Positions 1 through 8,696 of a DNA stretch of 25,198 bases are shown here, piece after piece. Where the stretch lies: positions 1-25,198 of the forward strand of contig JADBKA010000049.1 in NCBI GenBank assembly GCA_014896635.1, read 5' to 3'. Origin of the DNA: Ktedonobacteraceae bacterium (GTDB lineage: Bacteria; Chloroflexota; Ktedonobacteria; Ktedonobacterales; Ktedonobacteraceae). Every line of letters begins with the position of its first letter. Position 1 is the first letter of the stretch. The notes beneath the pieces are model-generated. The model was not told the DNA's origin. It saw only the letters and a list, made by a program, of their open reading frames with translations, and searched no databases. Position numbers and translations under genes: made by a program.

Positions 1-491
1 CTGCCATTGGCGTAGTTCAGCAGGTGTGTCCGCGTCTCGAAGTCCAGGTAGAAGCTATTTTTGCTGGCCCAGTTGAGCACTTCCTTGCCAGTGCCGCGCA
101 ATACGGTAACATCCAGAGCTTCCACTTTCACCTGCTGGAGCACCTGTGCAGATTGCGCAGTGGTAGGAGCAGCATCGGCGAGAGACAGGCGCAGGGATTC
201 GGGGTGACTTTCACGAAACAGGCGTTGCAGCGTCCAGGCTCCGCCGGCCTCGATCTTGTCGGGAACGGCGGGCAAAGGCACAATCCAGCCGATATTCGAG
301 GCTTCTCCCTGATAGGAAAAACTGGTCAGATAATGCTCGACGCCGTTGTGCCAGGCCACCAGCGTCGCGGCGCGATCCAGGCGCACATCTCCGTCGGGAG
401 CAACCAGCCCACCACAGGCAAAACCCGGCGATGTCTGCGCGGCAAGGAGAACGAGAGCCGCAATGAGTGCGACGGTCAGCTTCTTGATCAT
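1..491 (-). CDS. Secreted DUF2330-type protein, partial (C-terminus beyond left edge)
   Basis: The reading frame starts at ATG 491 and stays open to position 1, giving 163 residues with no stop, so the gene is cut by the window. A strong ribosome site (AAAGGGGGT) lies just upstream. The N-terminus is a clear signal peptide: MIKK, then a hydrophobic stretch of about 15 residues, then a likely cleavage after SPGFA directly before Cys26. The mature start (CGGLVAPDGDVRLDR), followed by WHNGVEHYLTSFSYQG and a NIGWIVPLPAVPDKIE segment, matches my memory of DUF2330 proteins, an exported family of unknown function. Cys26 could suggest a lipoprotein, but the preceding residues GFA do not make a good lipobox. 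It is the last gene of a minus-strand run after holB and the methyltransferase-like gene; its own ribosome site suggests independent translation. Confidence 0.7.
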   Translation of the reverse strand, partial: MIKKLTVALIAALVLLAAQTSPGFACGGLVAPDGDVRLDRAATLVAWHNGVEHYLTSFSYQGEASNIGWIVPLPAVPDKIEAGGAWTLQRLFRESHPESLRLSLADAAPTTAQSAQVLQQVKVEALDVTVLRGTGKEVLNWASKNSFYLDFETRTHLLNYANG

Positions 492-577
492 CGTGGACCC
501 CCTTTTAATTTTCTGCTTTTCGCAGCATTTATCCACGATGACGCACTCGTTGAAAAAATAGTTCCCGGCCCTGTACC

Positions 578-1498
578 TTATTGCAGCAGAAAGCCAGCAA
601 CGTGATAGCCCCGTCCAGGACGATCCTGCTGCGGTAGATCGGTAATCCACTCCCAGTGAAGCTCATCGACAACTGTAAAAACGTTGTGTACAAGCTCAGA
701 GAAAATACGCGGAACAAGGGGAATCGTGCGACGCTGCTGTGGCTCACCTTCGGCGCTGTGAGCCTTGAAGACGAAGCCATGCGTATCGCTGATCAGCACG
801 GCCATGCCGCCCTGATCGAGCAGCGTGCGCAGCAAGTGCAGATGAGCGTTGATGATGCGAATACGAAACTGCTGCGCCGCTTCCTGATAGCGGCGCTGGC
901 GTTCTTGCTCGCTCACCATCTGGGGAGAGACGCGCTCTATCTGATCGAGCATATCGAGCAAGGGATAGCTGAAGAGCTGAGAGAGAATCAGCGAGCTGAT
1001 CACAAGACCAAATTCGCCGGCCACCAGACCTCCAATCTGCGGCGGATCAGGCACCGGGCATTGCTCCAGGCACCCGGCGGCGGCATCGAAGAGCGCAGCC
1101 GCACCCTGCTGAGCCAGTCGCTGCCAGTCATAGCGACTGATGATGCGCGCAAGTCTGGCGCTGACATCACCACTGAGATCACAGTGAACAAGACTGATTT
1201 TCTTGCGCAGAGCAGGCCATACCAGCTCGTTGCCGGCCAGGCGCATCGCTTCATTGTCAAAATCGACCAGCACGACTTCATCAGAATAGCGCGCCAGCGT
1301 GGCCAGTGGCACCTCGGTACAGGCACCTGCCCCCAGAATCGCTGTGCTGCGAGAGGCGCCCGGCGCACGCGACTGGAGCGCACGCTGCATAATCTCTTCA
1401 CACTGCTGGAGATGCTGTGGCGAATGCAGGTGCAGCCACTCGCGCCTCTGTACGCCCTGCGTTTGCCTGTTACTGGAAGGTAAAGATTCGATACGCAT
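578..1498 (-). CDS. SAM-dependent methyltransferase-like protein (Rossmann fold)
   Basis: 306 residues. A Rossmann-type glycine motif is seen at about residues 53-60 (AILGAGACTEV), followed by a strand ending in an acidic residue (VVLVDFDNEAM), the usual layout of motif I and motif II of class I methyltransferases. A later hydrophobic strand (FGLVISSLILSQLF) could be motif IV, and there is a C-terminal block with VVDELHWEWITD. The substrate cannot be told from the sequence, and the glycine motif is not the textbook GxGxG, so the catalytic assignment is an inference. The start is ATG 1498 with only a weak upstream AGGCGA; holB ends 43 bases upstream on the same strand, so the two are probably co-transcribed. 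A long open frame on the opposite strand is a shadow of this gene. Confidence 0.6.
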   Translation of the reverse strand: MRIESLPSSNRQTQGVQRREWLHLHSPQHLQQCEEIMQRALQSRAPGASRSTAILGAGACTEVPLATLARYSDEVVLVDFDNEAMRLAGNELVWPALRKKISLVHCDLSGDVSARLARIISRYDWQRLAQQGAAALFDAAAGCLEQCPVPDPPQIGGLVAGEFGLVISSLILSQLFSYPLLDMLDQIERVSPQMVSEQERQRRYQEAAQQFRIRIINAHLHLLRTLLDQGGMAVLISDTHGFVFKAHSAEGEPQQRRTIPLVPRIFSELVHNVFTVVDELHWEWITDLPQQDRPGRGYHVAGFLLQ

Positions 1499-1541
1499 AG
1501 TTGTTATTCTGTCGCCTGCCGTCCCTGCCCCAGAAGCACTG

Positions 1542-2570
1542 TTAAACTTTGATGGTGGGTATATCGAGCATGAGCACTTCGAGCGCGGCGCGCATGTTTA
1601 CATTCTGCTCCAAAGCTTCTCGTGTCTGTAAAATAGCACGCACCATGCGCTCTGCCTCGGTAGTGCTGAGTTTCGCCGCCTGGCGCTGCAAAAGATCGCG
1701 CATATCGACGTTGATGATCAGATCCGGGCAACCATTGGTTGCCAGCATGAGATCGCGCCACCAGAGAAGCCACAGCTCTAACAGTTCCTGGACTTTCTCC
1801 GCATTGCCGCTTACCGTCTGTACAAAATCAAAACGCTTGACTTTATCAAGTGAAGGTACTTTTGCCAGCATTTCCAGTTGCGCGGCCCGCTCGGCCAATA
1901 GCTCTTCATCTTCTACTGCCTGCGCCGCCCATCCCATACGCCCGGCGGCAAGAGCGGCAATCAGTTCCGCTTCCTCAAGATCAACATGCCATTGTTGTAC
2001 AAGAGCCGTCTTGATCTGGTTCGCTGTGAGCAACTGCATAGGGATTTGCTGCACGCGCGAGACGATAGTGGGCAGCAGCAACCCGGCATCGGGAACGGTG
2101 AGGAGCAGCACCACATCCGGCTCCGGCTCTTCCAGCGTCTTGAGCAGACAATTGGCCGCCTGCACATTCATCTCATGAGCGTTCTGGATAATAAAGACGT
2201 TGCGGCGACCTTCGAGCGTTCGGCGCGAGGCATCGTTTTGCAGCGCACGAATCTGCTCGATCAGGATGAACTGCTTATCTGGCGCTCTGGTAATGATGTG
2301 TACATCCGGGTGGTTGCCGTGCTGAACTTTACGGCAGGATAAGCAGCTATTGCAGGGATCGAGGGGAGCCACGCCTGGATCAGGGCCGCCGGTGCAGAGC
2401 AACGTCTGCGCGAAACGATGAGCCAGCAGGCTCTTCCCGATGCGCTGCGGCCCTGAAAAGACATAGGCATGGCGCACGGCTTGCGCGAGCAGGGCGCGCC
2501 TGAGCATATCTATTGCATGTTCGTGGCCGACGATATGCCAGCCAGGACTCTGTGGCTGAAGGGTCGTCAT
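1542..2570 (-). CDS. holB: DNA polymerase III delta-prime subunit
   Basis: 342 residues, normal for HolB. This is the AAA+ clamp-loader subunit that, with DnaX and delta, opens the beta clamp at primed DNA. The N-terminus WHIVGHEHAIDMLRRAL is typical. Walker A is GPQRIGKS (about residues 40-47). A four-cysteine zinc module follows (CNSCLSCRKVQHGNHPDV, with the first Cys just upstream), then the Walker B-like strand VFIIQNAHEMN, the LLKTLEEP sensor block and the SRVQQIP segment that replaces the SRC motif of DnaX. No ribosome site precedes ATG 2570. Instead a promoter-like TTGCGA-17-TACCAT ends six bases before the start codon, so the message may be leaderless. Confidence 0.92.
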   Translation of the reverse strand: MTTLQPQSPGWHIVGHEHAIDMLRRALLAQAVRHAYVFSGPQRIGKSLLAHRFAQTLLCTGGPDPGVAPLDPCNSCLSCRKVQHGNHPDVHIITRAPDKQFILIEQIRALQNDASRRTLEGRRNVFIIQNAHEMNVQAANCLLKTLEEPEPDVVLLLTVPDAGLLLPTIVSRVQQIPMQLLTANQIKTALVQQWHVDLEEAELIAALAAGRMGWAAQAVEDEELLAERAAQLEMLAKVPSLDKVKRFDFVQTVSGNAEKVQELLELWLLWWRDLMLATNGCPDLIINVDMRDLLQRQAAKLSTTEAERMVRAILQTREALEQNVNMRAALEVLMLDIPTIKV

Positions 2571-2576
2571 GGTGCT

Positions 2577-2605
2577 ATGGTAGCAGATTCAAGCGATTCT
2601 CGCAA
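2577..2605 (-). promoter_or_regulatory. Candidate holB promoter giving a leaderless message
   Basis: On the minus strand, TTGCGA (2605-2600) and TACCAT (2582-2577) are separated by 17 bases. Transcription would begin about 6-7 bases after the -10 box, exactly at the holB ATG at 2570. No Shine-Dalgarno sequence lies before that ATG. The -10 box is a partial match to consensus. Confidence 0.45.
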
Positions 2606-2640
2606 CCATTCAATCGCAAAGCCACAAAGCCTTTCATTTT

Positions 2641-2740
2641 TTCCTCTCATCCTTCCAGTAGAGAAAAACAGGAAAAAAAGGATTTTTCGGGGAATGCCCC
2701 ATCCTTGCCAGAGGGCCTTGCAGGCTCCCTGGACTCCCGC
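2641..2740. repeat. Dispersed palindromic repeat, copy A
   Basis: The block has an A-rich lead (GAGAAAAACAGGAAAAAAAGG), a small hairpin TTTTTCGGGGAATGCCCC, and a second palindrome CCAGAGGGCC / GGCTCCCTGG at 2708-2732 followed by ACTCCCG. The order and wording match the copies at 5845, 8995 and 21275. This is the most decayed of the four copies: its second palindrome has two arm mismatches. Confidence 0.6.
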
Positions 2741-3006
2741 CTTTCGCGGTACTAAAGGCGCGAATAATCCAAATTCGCTATCTCTGCCCTCCTTCAAAGA
2801 TAGGTGTGGTATACTATCTGACGTGAGCTACTGCCTGATGCCACACAGCAAGCATGCCGTCTGAAACTACCAGTTGAGGTGGACGTATATTTTATAGGGA
2901 GAGGTTTGCCTGATCATCGGGTAAGTGTTTGATAGCTCATAGTGGTTTGCAGCGATTTGTGCTACGCTGTCAGTGTTAGTGTTCCAACAAAAACTTTACG
3001 CTAAAC
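2741..3006. other. Intergenic region between holB and the first sigma factor
   Basis: I see no gene here. The one structure worth noting is a perfect inverted repeat AGATAG (2798-2803) / CTATCT (2814-2819), whose centre overlaps a plus-strand TATACT (2810-2815) with no convincing -35 box. It could be an operator over a weak promoter, or chance. Confidence 0.3.
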
Positions 3007-3035
3007 TTATCGAAAATCCCTGCTTTACATATAAG
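3007..3035 (+). promoter_or_regulatory. Possible promoter of the first sigma factor operon
   Basis: TTATCG (3007-3012) and TATAAG (3030-3035) are separated by 17 bases. The -10 box matches consensus at five of six positions, the -35 box at about three. Initiation near 3042 would leave a leader of only about 7 bases before ATG 3049. I find no good GGAAC-type ECF promoter in this orientation. Confidence 0.3.
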
Positions 3036-3048
3036 GCTGATGTAACCG

Positions 3049-3855
3049 ATGGATACCTCTATCCGTTTGTACCATACGAACAGCGATCTGTATTCGTCAT
3101 CCAATGACGAACGGCAGGGCCATTCACCTCTTCCGTTGCCGGCAGATGAGAATGGCGAGACTGAAACAGCGCAGGCGAATGGAAAGGAACAAACAACGTC
3201 CTCTGTATCTCCTGCTACACAGACAGAACGGGTGGACGTGGCGGATTTCGAGGCAATCTTCCTGCACTATCAGACTCCCATTACCAATTTCATCTACCAT
3301 CTCATCGGCAACCGGGAGCAGGCATATGATCTTGCTCAAGATGTATTCGTAAAAGCATATAAGGCTTTACTGGGAGGAACTGTTGTACAGCCGGGAGCAC
3401 TCTCGGCCTGGCTCTATCGCATAGCCGCCAATACGACGACCGATACGCTGCGCCGCCGACGTTTGATTTCCTGGCTGCCGCTCTCACTCTTTAACGAAGA
3501 TCGTGGCATCGGGGCAGGAGTAGTTTCAGATTCCGGCGGGAATCTCACAGAGAACTTCGGGAGCGATGACCAGGCAGGCGAACTGCGGGGTTCCGGCAGC
3601 TCGCTGTACGAGCGCAACAGCTACGACGGCGGGCGTTTCGAGAATCGTGTGGCCGAGCAAGAGATTGTGGAACGGGTATTTCAACAGTTACCACCTAAAT
3701 ATGCCGTCTGTTTATGGCTTTACGAGAACGACGGGCTATCTTGCGCAGAGATCGCGGAAGTGCTTAAAATCAGCCCTTCCGCAGTAAAAATGCGCCTGAT
3801 GCGCGCCCGTGAACGCTTTATCGGGTTGTATAAAAAAGAGGTTGGTGAAGATTGA
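3049..3855 (+). CDS. ECF-type RNA polymerase sigma factor (module 1)
   Basis: 268 residues. Sigma region 2 is at about residues 66-140 (FEAIFLHYQTPITNFIYHL, then NREQAYDLAQDVFVKAYKAL, then LSAWLYRIAANT and a basic RRRR), and region 4 at about 200-265 (QLPPKYAVCLWLYENDGLS, CAEIAEVLKISPSAVKMRLMRARERF), with the usual helix-turn-helix. Two parts are unusual for ECF factors: a polar, probably disordered N-terminal extension of about 63 residues, and a Gly/Ser/Asn-rich linker of about 55 residues between regions 2 and 4. The stop overlaps the start of the next gene (TTGA at 3852-3855), so the anti-sigma factor is translationally coupled. It is clearly paralogous to the sigma factor at 13693, which lacks both insertions. 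Confidence 0.93.
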   Translation: MDTSIRLYHTNSDLYSSSNDERQGHSPLPLPADENGETETAQANGKEQTTSSVSPATQTERVDVADFEAIFLHYQTPITNFIYHLIGNREQAYDLAQDVFVKAYKALLGGTVVQPGALSAWLYRIAANTTTDTLRRRRLISWLPLSLFNEDRGIGAGVVSDSGGNLTENFGSDDQAGELRGSGSSLYERNSYDGGRFENRVAEQEIVERVFQQLPPKYAVCLWLYENDGLSCAEIAEVLKISPSAVKMRLMRARERFIGLYKKEVGED

Positions 3856-5750
3856 ACTGTAGTCAAGCACAGGCTTTGCTTGCCGAATATCGTGAATTGA
3901 AGAATGCTCAGGCGACTAACGGTACGCTTAACGGGTTAGAGGCCCATCTGGCGGAGTGTAGCGCTTGCAGGCAGGTTCTTGCGCAGCAGGAACTGGTCGG
4001 CAGTCGTATACGCTCTTTACCACTGCTGGAACCTTCACCAGAGGCGCGTACTCGTCTCCTGCAAGCGCTCGCAGCAGAACATATGCATTTTTTGCAGCAT
4101 TCCTCACCCGCAAGTATGCCTCCACCGCTGCCGGCTTTCCTGATGCCCTACCTCAAAGAACACGCCAGGCAGGCAAAACAGCCCAATGCTCTGACCGCTC
4201 TTTCTACAGCCGACACAGGACCTGTACCGCTTATTCATGCCAGACAAAGGAGACACAGGCGGCCCCGCAGAGCCGCATTGAACCATTTTGCTATCGTTGG
4301 GGCGGCGGCTGCTATCCTGATGATAGTGATGATGGGTGGCCTGATCTCTCTCTTATTGCTGGCGAATCATGGCGTTCCGAACGGACCAAATACTGTTGAC
4401 ATTGCGAACACTTCCCAGGTTTCTGCCGTAAGCTATACCACAACATCCACATATCCCCACGTGGCAAGTGCAGTTGCCGACCGCAACGCGATCTATTACT
4501 CGGCCTATAACAACGATGCTACGAGCTGGATGCTCCAGCGTTTTGACATTGCTTCCAGGACCAGCACGCCACTGCTCTCGCATGAAAACACGACGCCGTT
4601 GATCGTCCTGGGCAGCTCTCAGAACTGGTTACTGTGGCTGGATATGGGCGAGCGCAAACCCGTGAAAGGCAAATACCTTGCTAGCCAGGAACCTGCTTAC
4701 ACCTATTCCTGGAGCCTGCACGCGCTCTACCTGGGTGATACCGCATCCACAACAGACCAGGCAGCTTCGTCCACGCTACCGGTATCACTGACTTTGCAGA
4801 AGGGTACCTTCGACGAAAGCACAGCCCCATCCTGGATTCGTTCTCCCATCCAGGGCATCTGGTTTATCCAGAATTCGCTCCTGGTCACGACGCTTGATGC
4901 CAAAGGTGGCTCACATCTCTGGCAATATCAGCTCGATCCTGGCAAAAATGCTGCTTCTGCACCTAAAGAGCTTGCCAGCGCCAGCAAAGGGCATGTGCTG
5001 ACTTCACCGACGGCCAGCGGCAACGGATCGAATATCTACTGGGCCGAGGAATGGCAAACATCCGATGGGACACTCCACAGCAACATCTGGCAACAACACA
5101 CAACCGCTATTATGCCGTCCCAACCGGGCAAGTGGGCGCCACACGCCGCCACTGAGAAGCACGTCCTGCTCTCAGACGGTCACTCATTCCATCCACAGGT
5201 GGCTAACGATACGCTTTTCTTCCTAAGCACGGCTCAACAGGCAGGCCAGCCCACCGCGACACAGCAGGCCAGCCAGACCGCTTCAACGACTGCTTCAGCC
5301 ACCTCAACTGCCAGCGCGGCAGCAACTGGCCAACCTTCAGCAACGGCTACCGCTACAACCAATGCCAGCCTCAATGAATCGGTCGCAGCCATCATAAACA
5401 CAACACAGATTGACAGGAACATAGAGGGTGTACTGATGATTTATCCACCGGCAGCAACACAACCGGTTGCGCTGGATAAAGCTGGCAATGGCCCGGTGTT
5501 GGATCTTCAAGGGGGACCACGCTTCCTGCTCTGGCGAGATGCCTCGAAAGGCATTGCTATGTATGATGCCGCTACCCAGCTCCCCGTCACCATCGGGACA
5601 ACGATTCCAAAGGACCCCGCGCTCCTGATCGTCAATGGCGAAACCGTCGTATGGGTGGCGAAAGAGACGCCTGACAAAAATACTACTGGCGGCGGCGTTC
5701 CCATCACGTTCAACCTGTTTAGCTGGCCAACGCGCGTCCCCGGCGAGTAA
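3852..5750 (+). CDS. Membrane anti-sigma factor with large extracytoplasmic domain (module 1)
   Basis: 632 residues, starting at TTG 3852 inside the sigma gene's stop, with GAGG/GGTGAAG upstream as ribosome site. The N-terminus has the zinc-finger anti-sigma signature Cys3 ... His32-x3-Cys36-x2-Cys39 (HLAECSAC). A basic stretch (RQRRHRRPRR) precedes a single membrane segment at about 146-171. The remaining roughly 460 residues would lie outside the membrane. They contain repeated beta-strand-like segments (AIYYSAYNNDATSWMLQRFD, GSNIYWAEEW, LFFLSTA, RFLLWRDAS) that suggest a propeller or similar sensor, interrupted by an Ala/Thr/Ser/Gln-rich low-complexity run at about 460-505. The role, binding and holding the preceding sigma factor until an external signal arrives, follows from family knowledge; the signal is unknown. 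Confidence 0.85.
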   Translation: MNCSQAQALLAEYRELKNAQATNGTLNGLEAHLAECSACRQVLAQQELVGSRIRSLPLLEPSPEARTRLLQALAAEHMHFLQHSSPASMPPPLPAFLMPYLKEHARQAKQPNALTALSTADTGPVPLIHARQRRHRRPRRAALNHFAIVGAAAAILMIVMMGGLISLLLLANHGVPNGPNTVDIANTSQVSAVSYTTTSTYPHVASAVADRNAIYYSAYNNDATSWMLQRFDIASRTSTPLLSHENTTPLIVLGSSQNWLLWLDMGERKPVKGKYLASQEPAYTYSWSLHALYLGDTASTTDQAASSTLPVSLTLQKGTFDESTAPSWIRSPIQGIWFIQNSLLVTTLDAKGGSHLWQYQLDPGKNAASAPKELASASKGHVLTSPTASGNGSNIYWAEEWQTSDGTLHSNIWQQHTTAIMPSQPGKWAPHAATEKHVLLSDGHSFHPQVANDTLFFLSTAQQAGQPTATQQASQTASTTASATSTASAAATGQPSATATATTNASLNESVAAIINTTQIDRNIEGVLMIYPPAATQPVALDKAGNGPVLDLQGGPRFLLWRDASKGIAMYDAATQLPVTIGTTIPKDPALLIVNGETVVWVAKETPDKNTTGGGVPITFNLFSWPTRVPGE

Positions 5751-5756
5751 TAAAGT

Positions 5757-5810
5757 TTAGACAGCACAAAAGCCACTGTCCGCAAGGACAGTGGCTTTTG
5801 TGCTGTCTAA
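5757..5810. terminator. Perfect 25-bp hairpin, bidirectional terminator
   Basis: Arms 5757-5781 and 5786-5810 are perfectly complementary over 25 bases and close on a GCAA tetraloop. Inside the stem are AAAAGCC and GGCTTTT, so each strand carries a GC stem followed by a T run. It lies seven bases after the anti-sigma stop, between convergent genes, and can serve both strands. The stem is unusually long because pairing continues beyond the T run. Confidence 0.85.
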
Positions 5811-5844
5811 GGCATAAATGGTTTAATGATCCCTATCAAGTAAT

Positions 5845-5912
5845 GGGGAAAAAGAGTAGTACGGGGGACACCCCCGCGTCCCCCGCCAGGAGGGCAAAGC
5901 CCTCCTGGACCT
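5845..5912. repeat. Dispersed palindromic repeat, copy B
   Basis: A first hairpin CGGGGGACACCCCCG is followed by TCCCCCG and the second palindrome CCAGGAGGGC-AAA-GCCCTCCTGG (5886-5908), then ACCTCCC. Compared with copy C, the arm carries an A:T pair in place of a G:C pair, with both sides changed together. It lies between the convergent terminator and the 3' end of the acyl-CoA dehydrogenase gene. Confidence 0.75.
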
Positions 5913-5935
5913 CCCTCACCTACCGATTGCATGGT

Positions 5936-7084
5936 TTAGTGGCTGAGGTGTTTGGCAATAATGATGCGCTGTACTTCGCTGGTTCCTTCACCGATCTCGT
6001 TAAATTTCGCACTACGCCAGTAGCGTGAGACCGGGTACTCGTCCATGCACCCGTAGCCCCCATGAATCTGCACCGCCTGATCGGCTGCGCGTTTTGCAGT
6101 TTCAGAGGCGAAGAGTTTAGCCATCGAGGCTTCACGAGTATAGGGTTTGCCCTGCATATGCAGCCAGGCGGCTTTGTAATACATAAGACGAGCCAGTTCT
6201 ATCTCCATATCCATATCGGCCAGCTTGAACTGGATCGCCTGAAAGCTGTTGAGTGGTTTCCCAAACTGCTTGCGCTCCCTGGCGTAGTGCAGGGCCTCCT
6301 CCAGGCAGGCACGAGCCAGACCAACGGAAAGCGCAGCGATAGCAACGCGGCCACCGTCAAGAATGCGCATAAACTGTCTGAAGCCATCACCGCGCGCTCC
6401 GAGGATGTTCTCCTCCGGCACAGCACAATCCTCGAAGATCAGCGGACGGGTATCCGAAGCCTTCCAGCCCATTTTTTTGTAGGGGCTGCCGATAATATAG
6501 CCTGGCGTTCCTTTCGGCACGATGAGATTGGAAATTTCTTTGTGTCCATCGGAGCGTCTGCCGGTCACAGCAGCGATGGTGACGCCTCCACTGATTGCAG
6601 TGCCGGCATTGGTGATAAATACTTTCGAGCCATTGATGTGCCATTGTCCATCGCGCAACTCGGCTCTGGTCCTGGTGCCGCCCGAATCAGAGCCAGCTTC
6701 AGGCTCGGTCAGCCCAAAAGCCCAGAGCTGCTCTCCTCGCGCCAGTGGGGGGAGAAACTGCTGCTTCTGCGCTTTTGAAGCGAAGAGATAGAACGGCATC
6801 GCTCCCAGCGATGTATGTGCCTCCATTGTGATCCCGACTGAGACATCACCGCGCGAGATCTCCTCAAGTGCAATGCAGTAGGAAAGAAAATCTGCGCCTG
6901 CCCCGCCATATTCTTCAGGAAACGGCAAACCCAGCAAGCCCAACTCACCCATCTTCCGAATCAACTCGTAGGGGAATTTTCCCGTTGCATCCATCTCTTC
7001 GGCCAGCGGCTTGATTTCCTGCTCGGCAAATTCCCGGCATGTATCACGAATAGCTTTTTGCTCGTCGTTGAGTGCGAAATCCAT
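5936..7084 (-). CDS. Acyl-CoA dehydrogenase
   Basis: 382 residues from ATG 7084, chosen because GAAAGGGAA lies seven bases upstream; an in-frame GTG at 7108 has no ribosome site. A flavoprotein that oxidises acyl-CoA to trans-2-enoyl-CoA and passes electrons to ETF. Visible signatures are the FAD/substrate block AFGLTEPEAGSDSGGTRTRA, the middle beta-domain (HINGSKVFITNA), RKQFGKPLNSFQAIQFKLADM, and the C-terminal HGGYGCMDEYPVSRYWR. The catalytic glutamate is retained in IGEGTSEVQR, where the usual Tyr before the Glu is Gly. Chain-length preference cannot be told. It is a single gene downstream of metK, separated from it by a hairpin at 7194-7225; a TATAAT on the minus strand (7138-7133) without a good -35 box may be its promoter. 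Confidence 0.93.
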   Translation of the reverse strand: MDFALNDEQKAIRDTCREFAEQEIKPLAEEMDATGKFPYELIRKMGELGLLGLPFPEEYGGAGADFLSYCIALEEISRGDVSVGITMEAHTSLGAMPFYLFASKAQKQQFLPPLARGEQLWAFGLTEPEAGSDSGGTRTRAELRDGQWHINGSKVFITNAGTAISGGVTIAAVTGRRSDGHKEISNLIVPKGTPGYIIGSPYKKMGWKASDTRPLIFEDCAVPEENILGARGDGFRQFMRILDGGRVAIAALSVGLARACLEEALHYARERKQFGKPLNSFQAIQFKLADMDMEIELARLMYYKAAWLHMQGKPYTREASMAKLFASETAKRAADQAVQIHGGYGCMDEYPVSRYWRSAKFNEIGEGTSEVQRIIIAKHLSH

Positions 7085-7189
7085 AGGTAGTTCCCTTTCT
7101 TTCTCCACCAGGGTCGGAATGGTTCAGCAATAATTATATGATATATGGTACAGAAGGATCTCGCACTCATCCGCGCTTATCCGAGCACA

Positions 7190-7225
7190 CACAAAGCACG
7201 CTCCCGGCAGATAAGGAGCGTGCTT
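7190..7225 (-). terminator. Terminator downstream of metK
   Basis: An 11-bp perfect stem (AAGCACGCTCC 7194-7204 with GGAGCGTGCTT 7215-7225, 10-base loop) lies about 35 bases after the metK stop. On the minus strand the stem is followed by TTTGTGTGTG, an imperfect U tract. Confidence 0.6.
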
Positions 7226-7259
7226 CCTCTCCAACCGTCAGTTGAGAGATGTTTTCTGG

Positions 7260-8540
7260 CTAATCGTCAGCAGGGACCTGGCCGTTGCTCTCGACACGAC
7301 TCTCGACGCTGGCGCCAACACCTTTGCGAAGCATGGGGACCTTGTCCAGAGCTTCCCAGGGCGCGTCAATGTCGGTGCGCCCGAAATGACCAAACGCGGC
7401 TGTTGGCTGATAGATTGGCCGTCGTAGATTTAACGACTGAATAATGCCAGCCGGGCGCAGATCAAAGTGCTCGTTGATCAGACGCACAATCTCTTCGTCG
7501 GAGACACGCCCGGTGCCAAACGTCTCGACAAAAATGGCCAGCGGACGCGCCACGCCAATGGCATAGGAAACCTGCAACTCCAGACGGTCGGCCAGGCCAG
7601 CGGCAACCAGGTTCTTTGCGATATGGCGCACCGCATAAGCAGCCGAACGGTCCACCTTTGTCGGATCTTTTCCGCTGAACGCGCCGCCGCCGTGACGGGC
7701 TATGCCACCATAGGTATCGACAATAATTTTGCGCCCGGTCAGGCCCGCATCCCCCATCGGCCCACCTGTGACGAAGCGGCCAGTGGGGTTGACAAAGATT
7801 CTGGTTTTCTTGTCAAGCAAATGTTCAGGGATCACCGGCTTGATGATGTGCTCGATCACATCAGTACGTACCTGCTCAGAGTCGATGTACTCGGCGTGCT
7901 GCGCTGAGATCACCACCGCATCTACACGCACAGGACGCCCATACTCATATTGTACCGTAACCTGGCCCTTGCCATCGGGACGCAAATAGGTCATCGGACC
8001 ATTTCCCCCCCACGATCTACGTCTCACCTGCGAGAGCTGGCGCATCAATCTATGCGCCAGGCTGATCGGCAATGGCATGTACTCCGGCGTTTCATTGCAG
8101 GCAAAACCAATCATAATACCCTGATCGCCGGCCCCGATGCGCTCAAGTTCATCATCGCTCAACAGCCCGCCGTCTCCGCCCCGGCTCTCCAGCGAACGGC
8201 TCACGCCCACGTCAATATCAGCCGACTGCTTACCAATCGAGGTCACAACGCCGCAGGTACGATAATCAAACCCGTAGTCAGCATTAATATAGCCCACCTG
8301 CTCAATCGTCTTCCTCACCACAGCAGGCATGTCGATCCAGGCCGAGGTGGTGATCTCGCCGGCCACCAGCACCAGTCCGGTCGTGGTGGCCGTCTCACAG
8401 GCCACGCGCGCCAACGGGTCCTGTGTAAGGATGGCATCCAGAATCGCATCCGAAATCTGATCACACAACTTATCGGGATGCCCCTCCGTGACCGATTCGC
8501 TGGTAAAAAACGTTTTTGGGCTGTTCATGAAATTACTCAT
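7260..8540 (-). CDS. metK: S-adenosylmethionine synthetase
   Basis: 426 residues from ATG 8540, preceded by AGGAAGGAAAG; an upstream in-frame TTG (8567) is less likely. It condenses methionine and ATP to SAM, releasing phosphate and pyrophosphate. Seen motifs: [20 protein letters not shown] near the N-terminus (ATP-binding His and Mg-binding Asp), the methionine-binding loop [20 protein letters not shown], the [20 protein letters not shown] block, and the phosphate loop [19 protein letters not shown]. At about 426 residues it is somewhat longer than the typical 385-400, with the extra length in the short N-terminal lead and the C-terminal tail. It stands alone behind its own promoter and a SAM-I riboswitch (8697-8808), so high SAM should stop its transcription. 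Confidence 0.97.
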   Translation of the reverse strand: MSNFMNSPKTFFTSESVTEGHPDKLCDQISDAILDAILTQDPLARVACETATTTGLVLVAGEITTSAWIDMPAVVRKTIEQVGYINADYGFDYRTCGVVTSIGKQSADIDVGVSRSLESRGGDGGLLSDDELERIGAGDQGIMIGFACNETPEYMPLPISLAHRLMRQLSQVRRRSWGGNGPMTYLRPDGKGQVTVQYEYGRPVRVDAVVISAQHAEYIDSEQVRTDVIEHIIKPVIPEHLLDKKTRIFVNPTGRFVTGGPMGDAGLTGRKIIVDTYGGIARHGGGAFSGKDPTKVDRSAAYAVRHIAKNLVAAGLADRLELQVSYAIGVARPLAIFVETFGTGRVSDEEIVRLINEHFDLRPAGIIQSLNLRRPIYQPTAAFGHFGRTDIDAPWEALDKVPMLRKGVGASVESRVESNGQVPADD

Positions 8541-8650
8541 GAAACTTTCCTTCCTCTTTTTCTTCAAATGTAGAGATCATCACGTGGTGATTTTTTATAT
8601 TGTTCATCATATGATGAGCAGGAATAAGAAAAGTGCCAGGCGACGGGGTA

Positions 8651-8679
8651 CAAAAAAGACCCCTACAGTGCAGGGGTCT
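8651..8679 (-). terminator. SAM riboswitch expression-platform terminator
   Basis: On the minus strand, AGACCCCT and AGGGGTCT form a stem around GCACTGT, followed immediately by TTTTTT. It lies between the SAM-I aptamer and the metK start. Its 5' arm (CCCCT) can alternatively pair with AGGGG at the 3' end of aptamer helix P1, forming the antiterminator. SAM binding locks P1 and therefore favours this terminator. Confidence 0.9.
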
Positions 8680-8696
8680 GGCATTTCAGCGCATTC

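Noticed and set aside
656..1483. 275-codon open frame on the plus strand
   Set aside because: It lies opposite the methyltransferase-like gene, whose translation shows recognisable motifs; this frame shows none and has no ribosome site.
2963..2985. GGAAC ... CGTA on the minus strand upstream of the first sigma factor
   Set aside because: The spacing is only 14, the rest of the GGAACGGACA word is missing, and it points away from the sigma gene toward distant holB.
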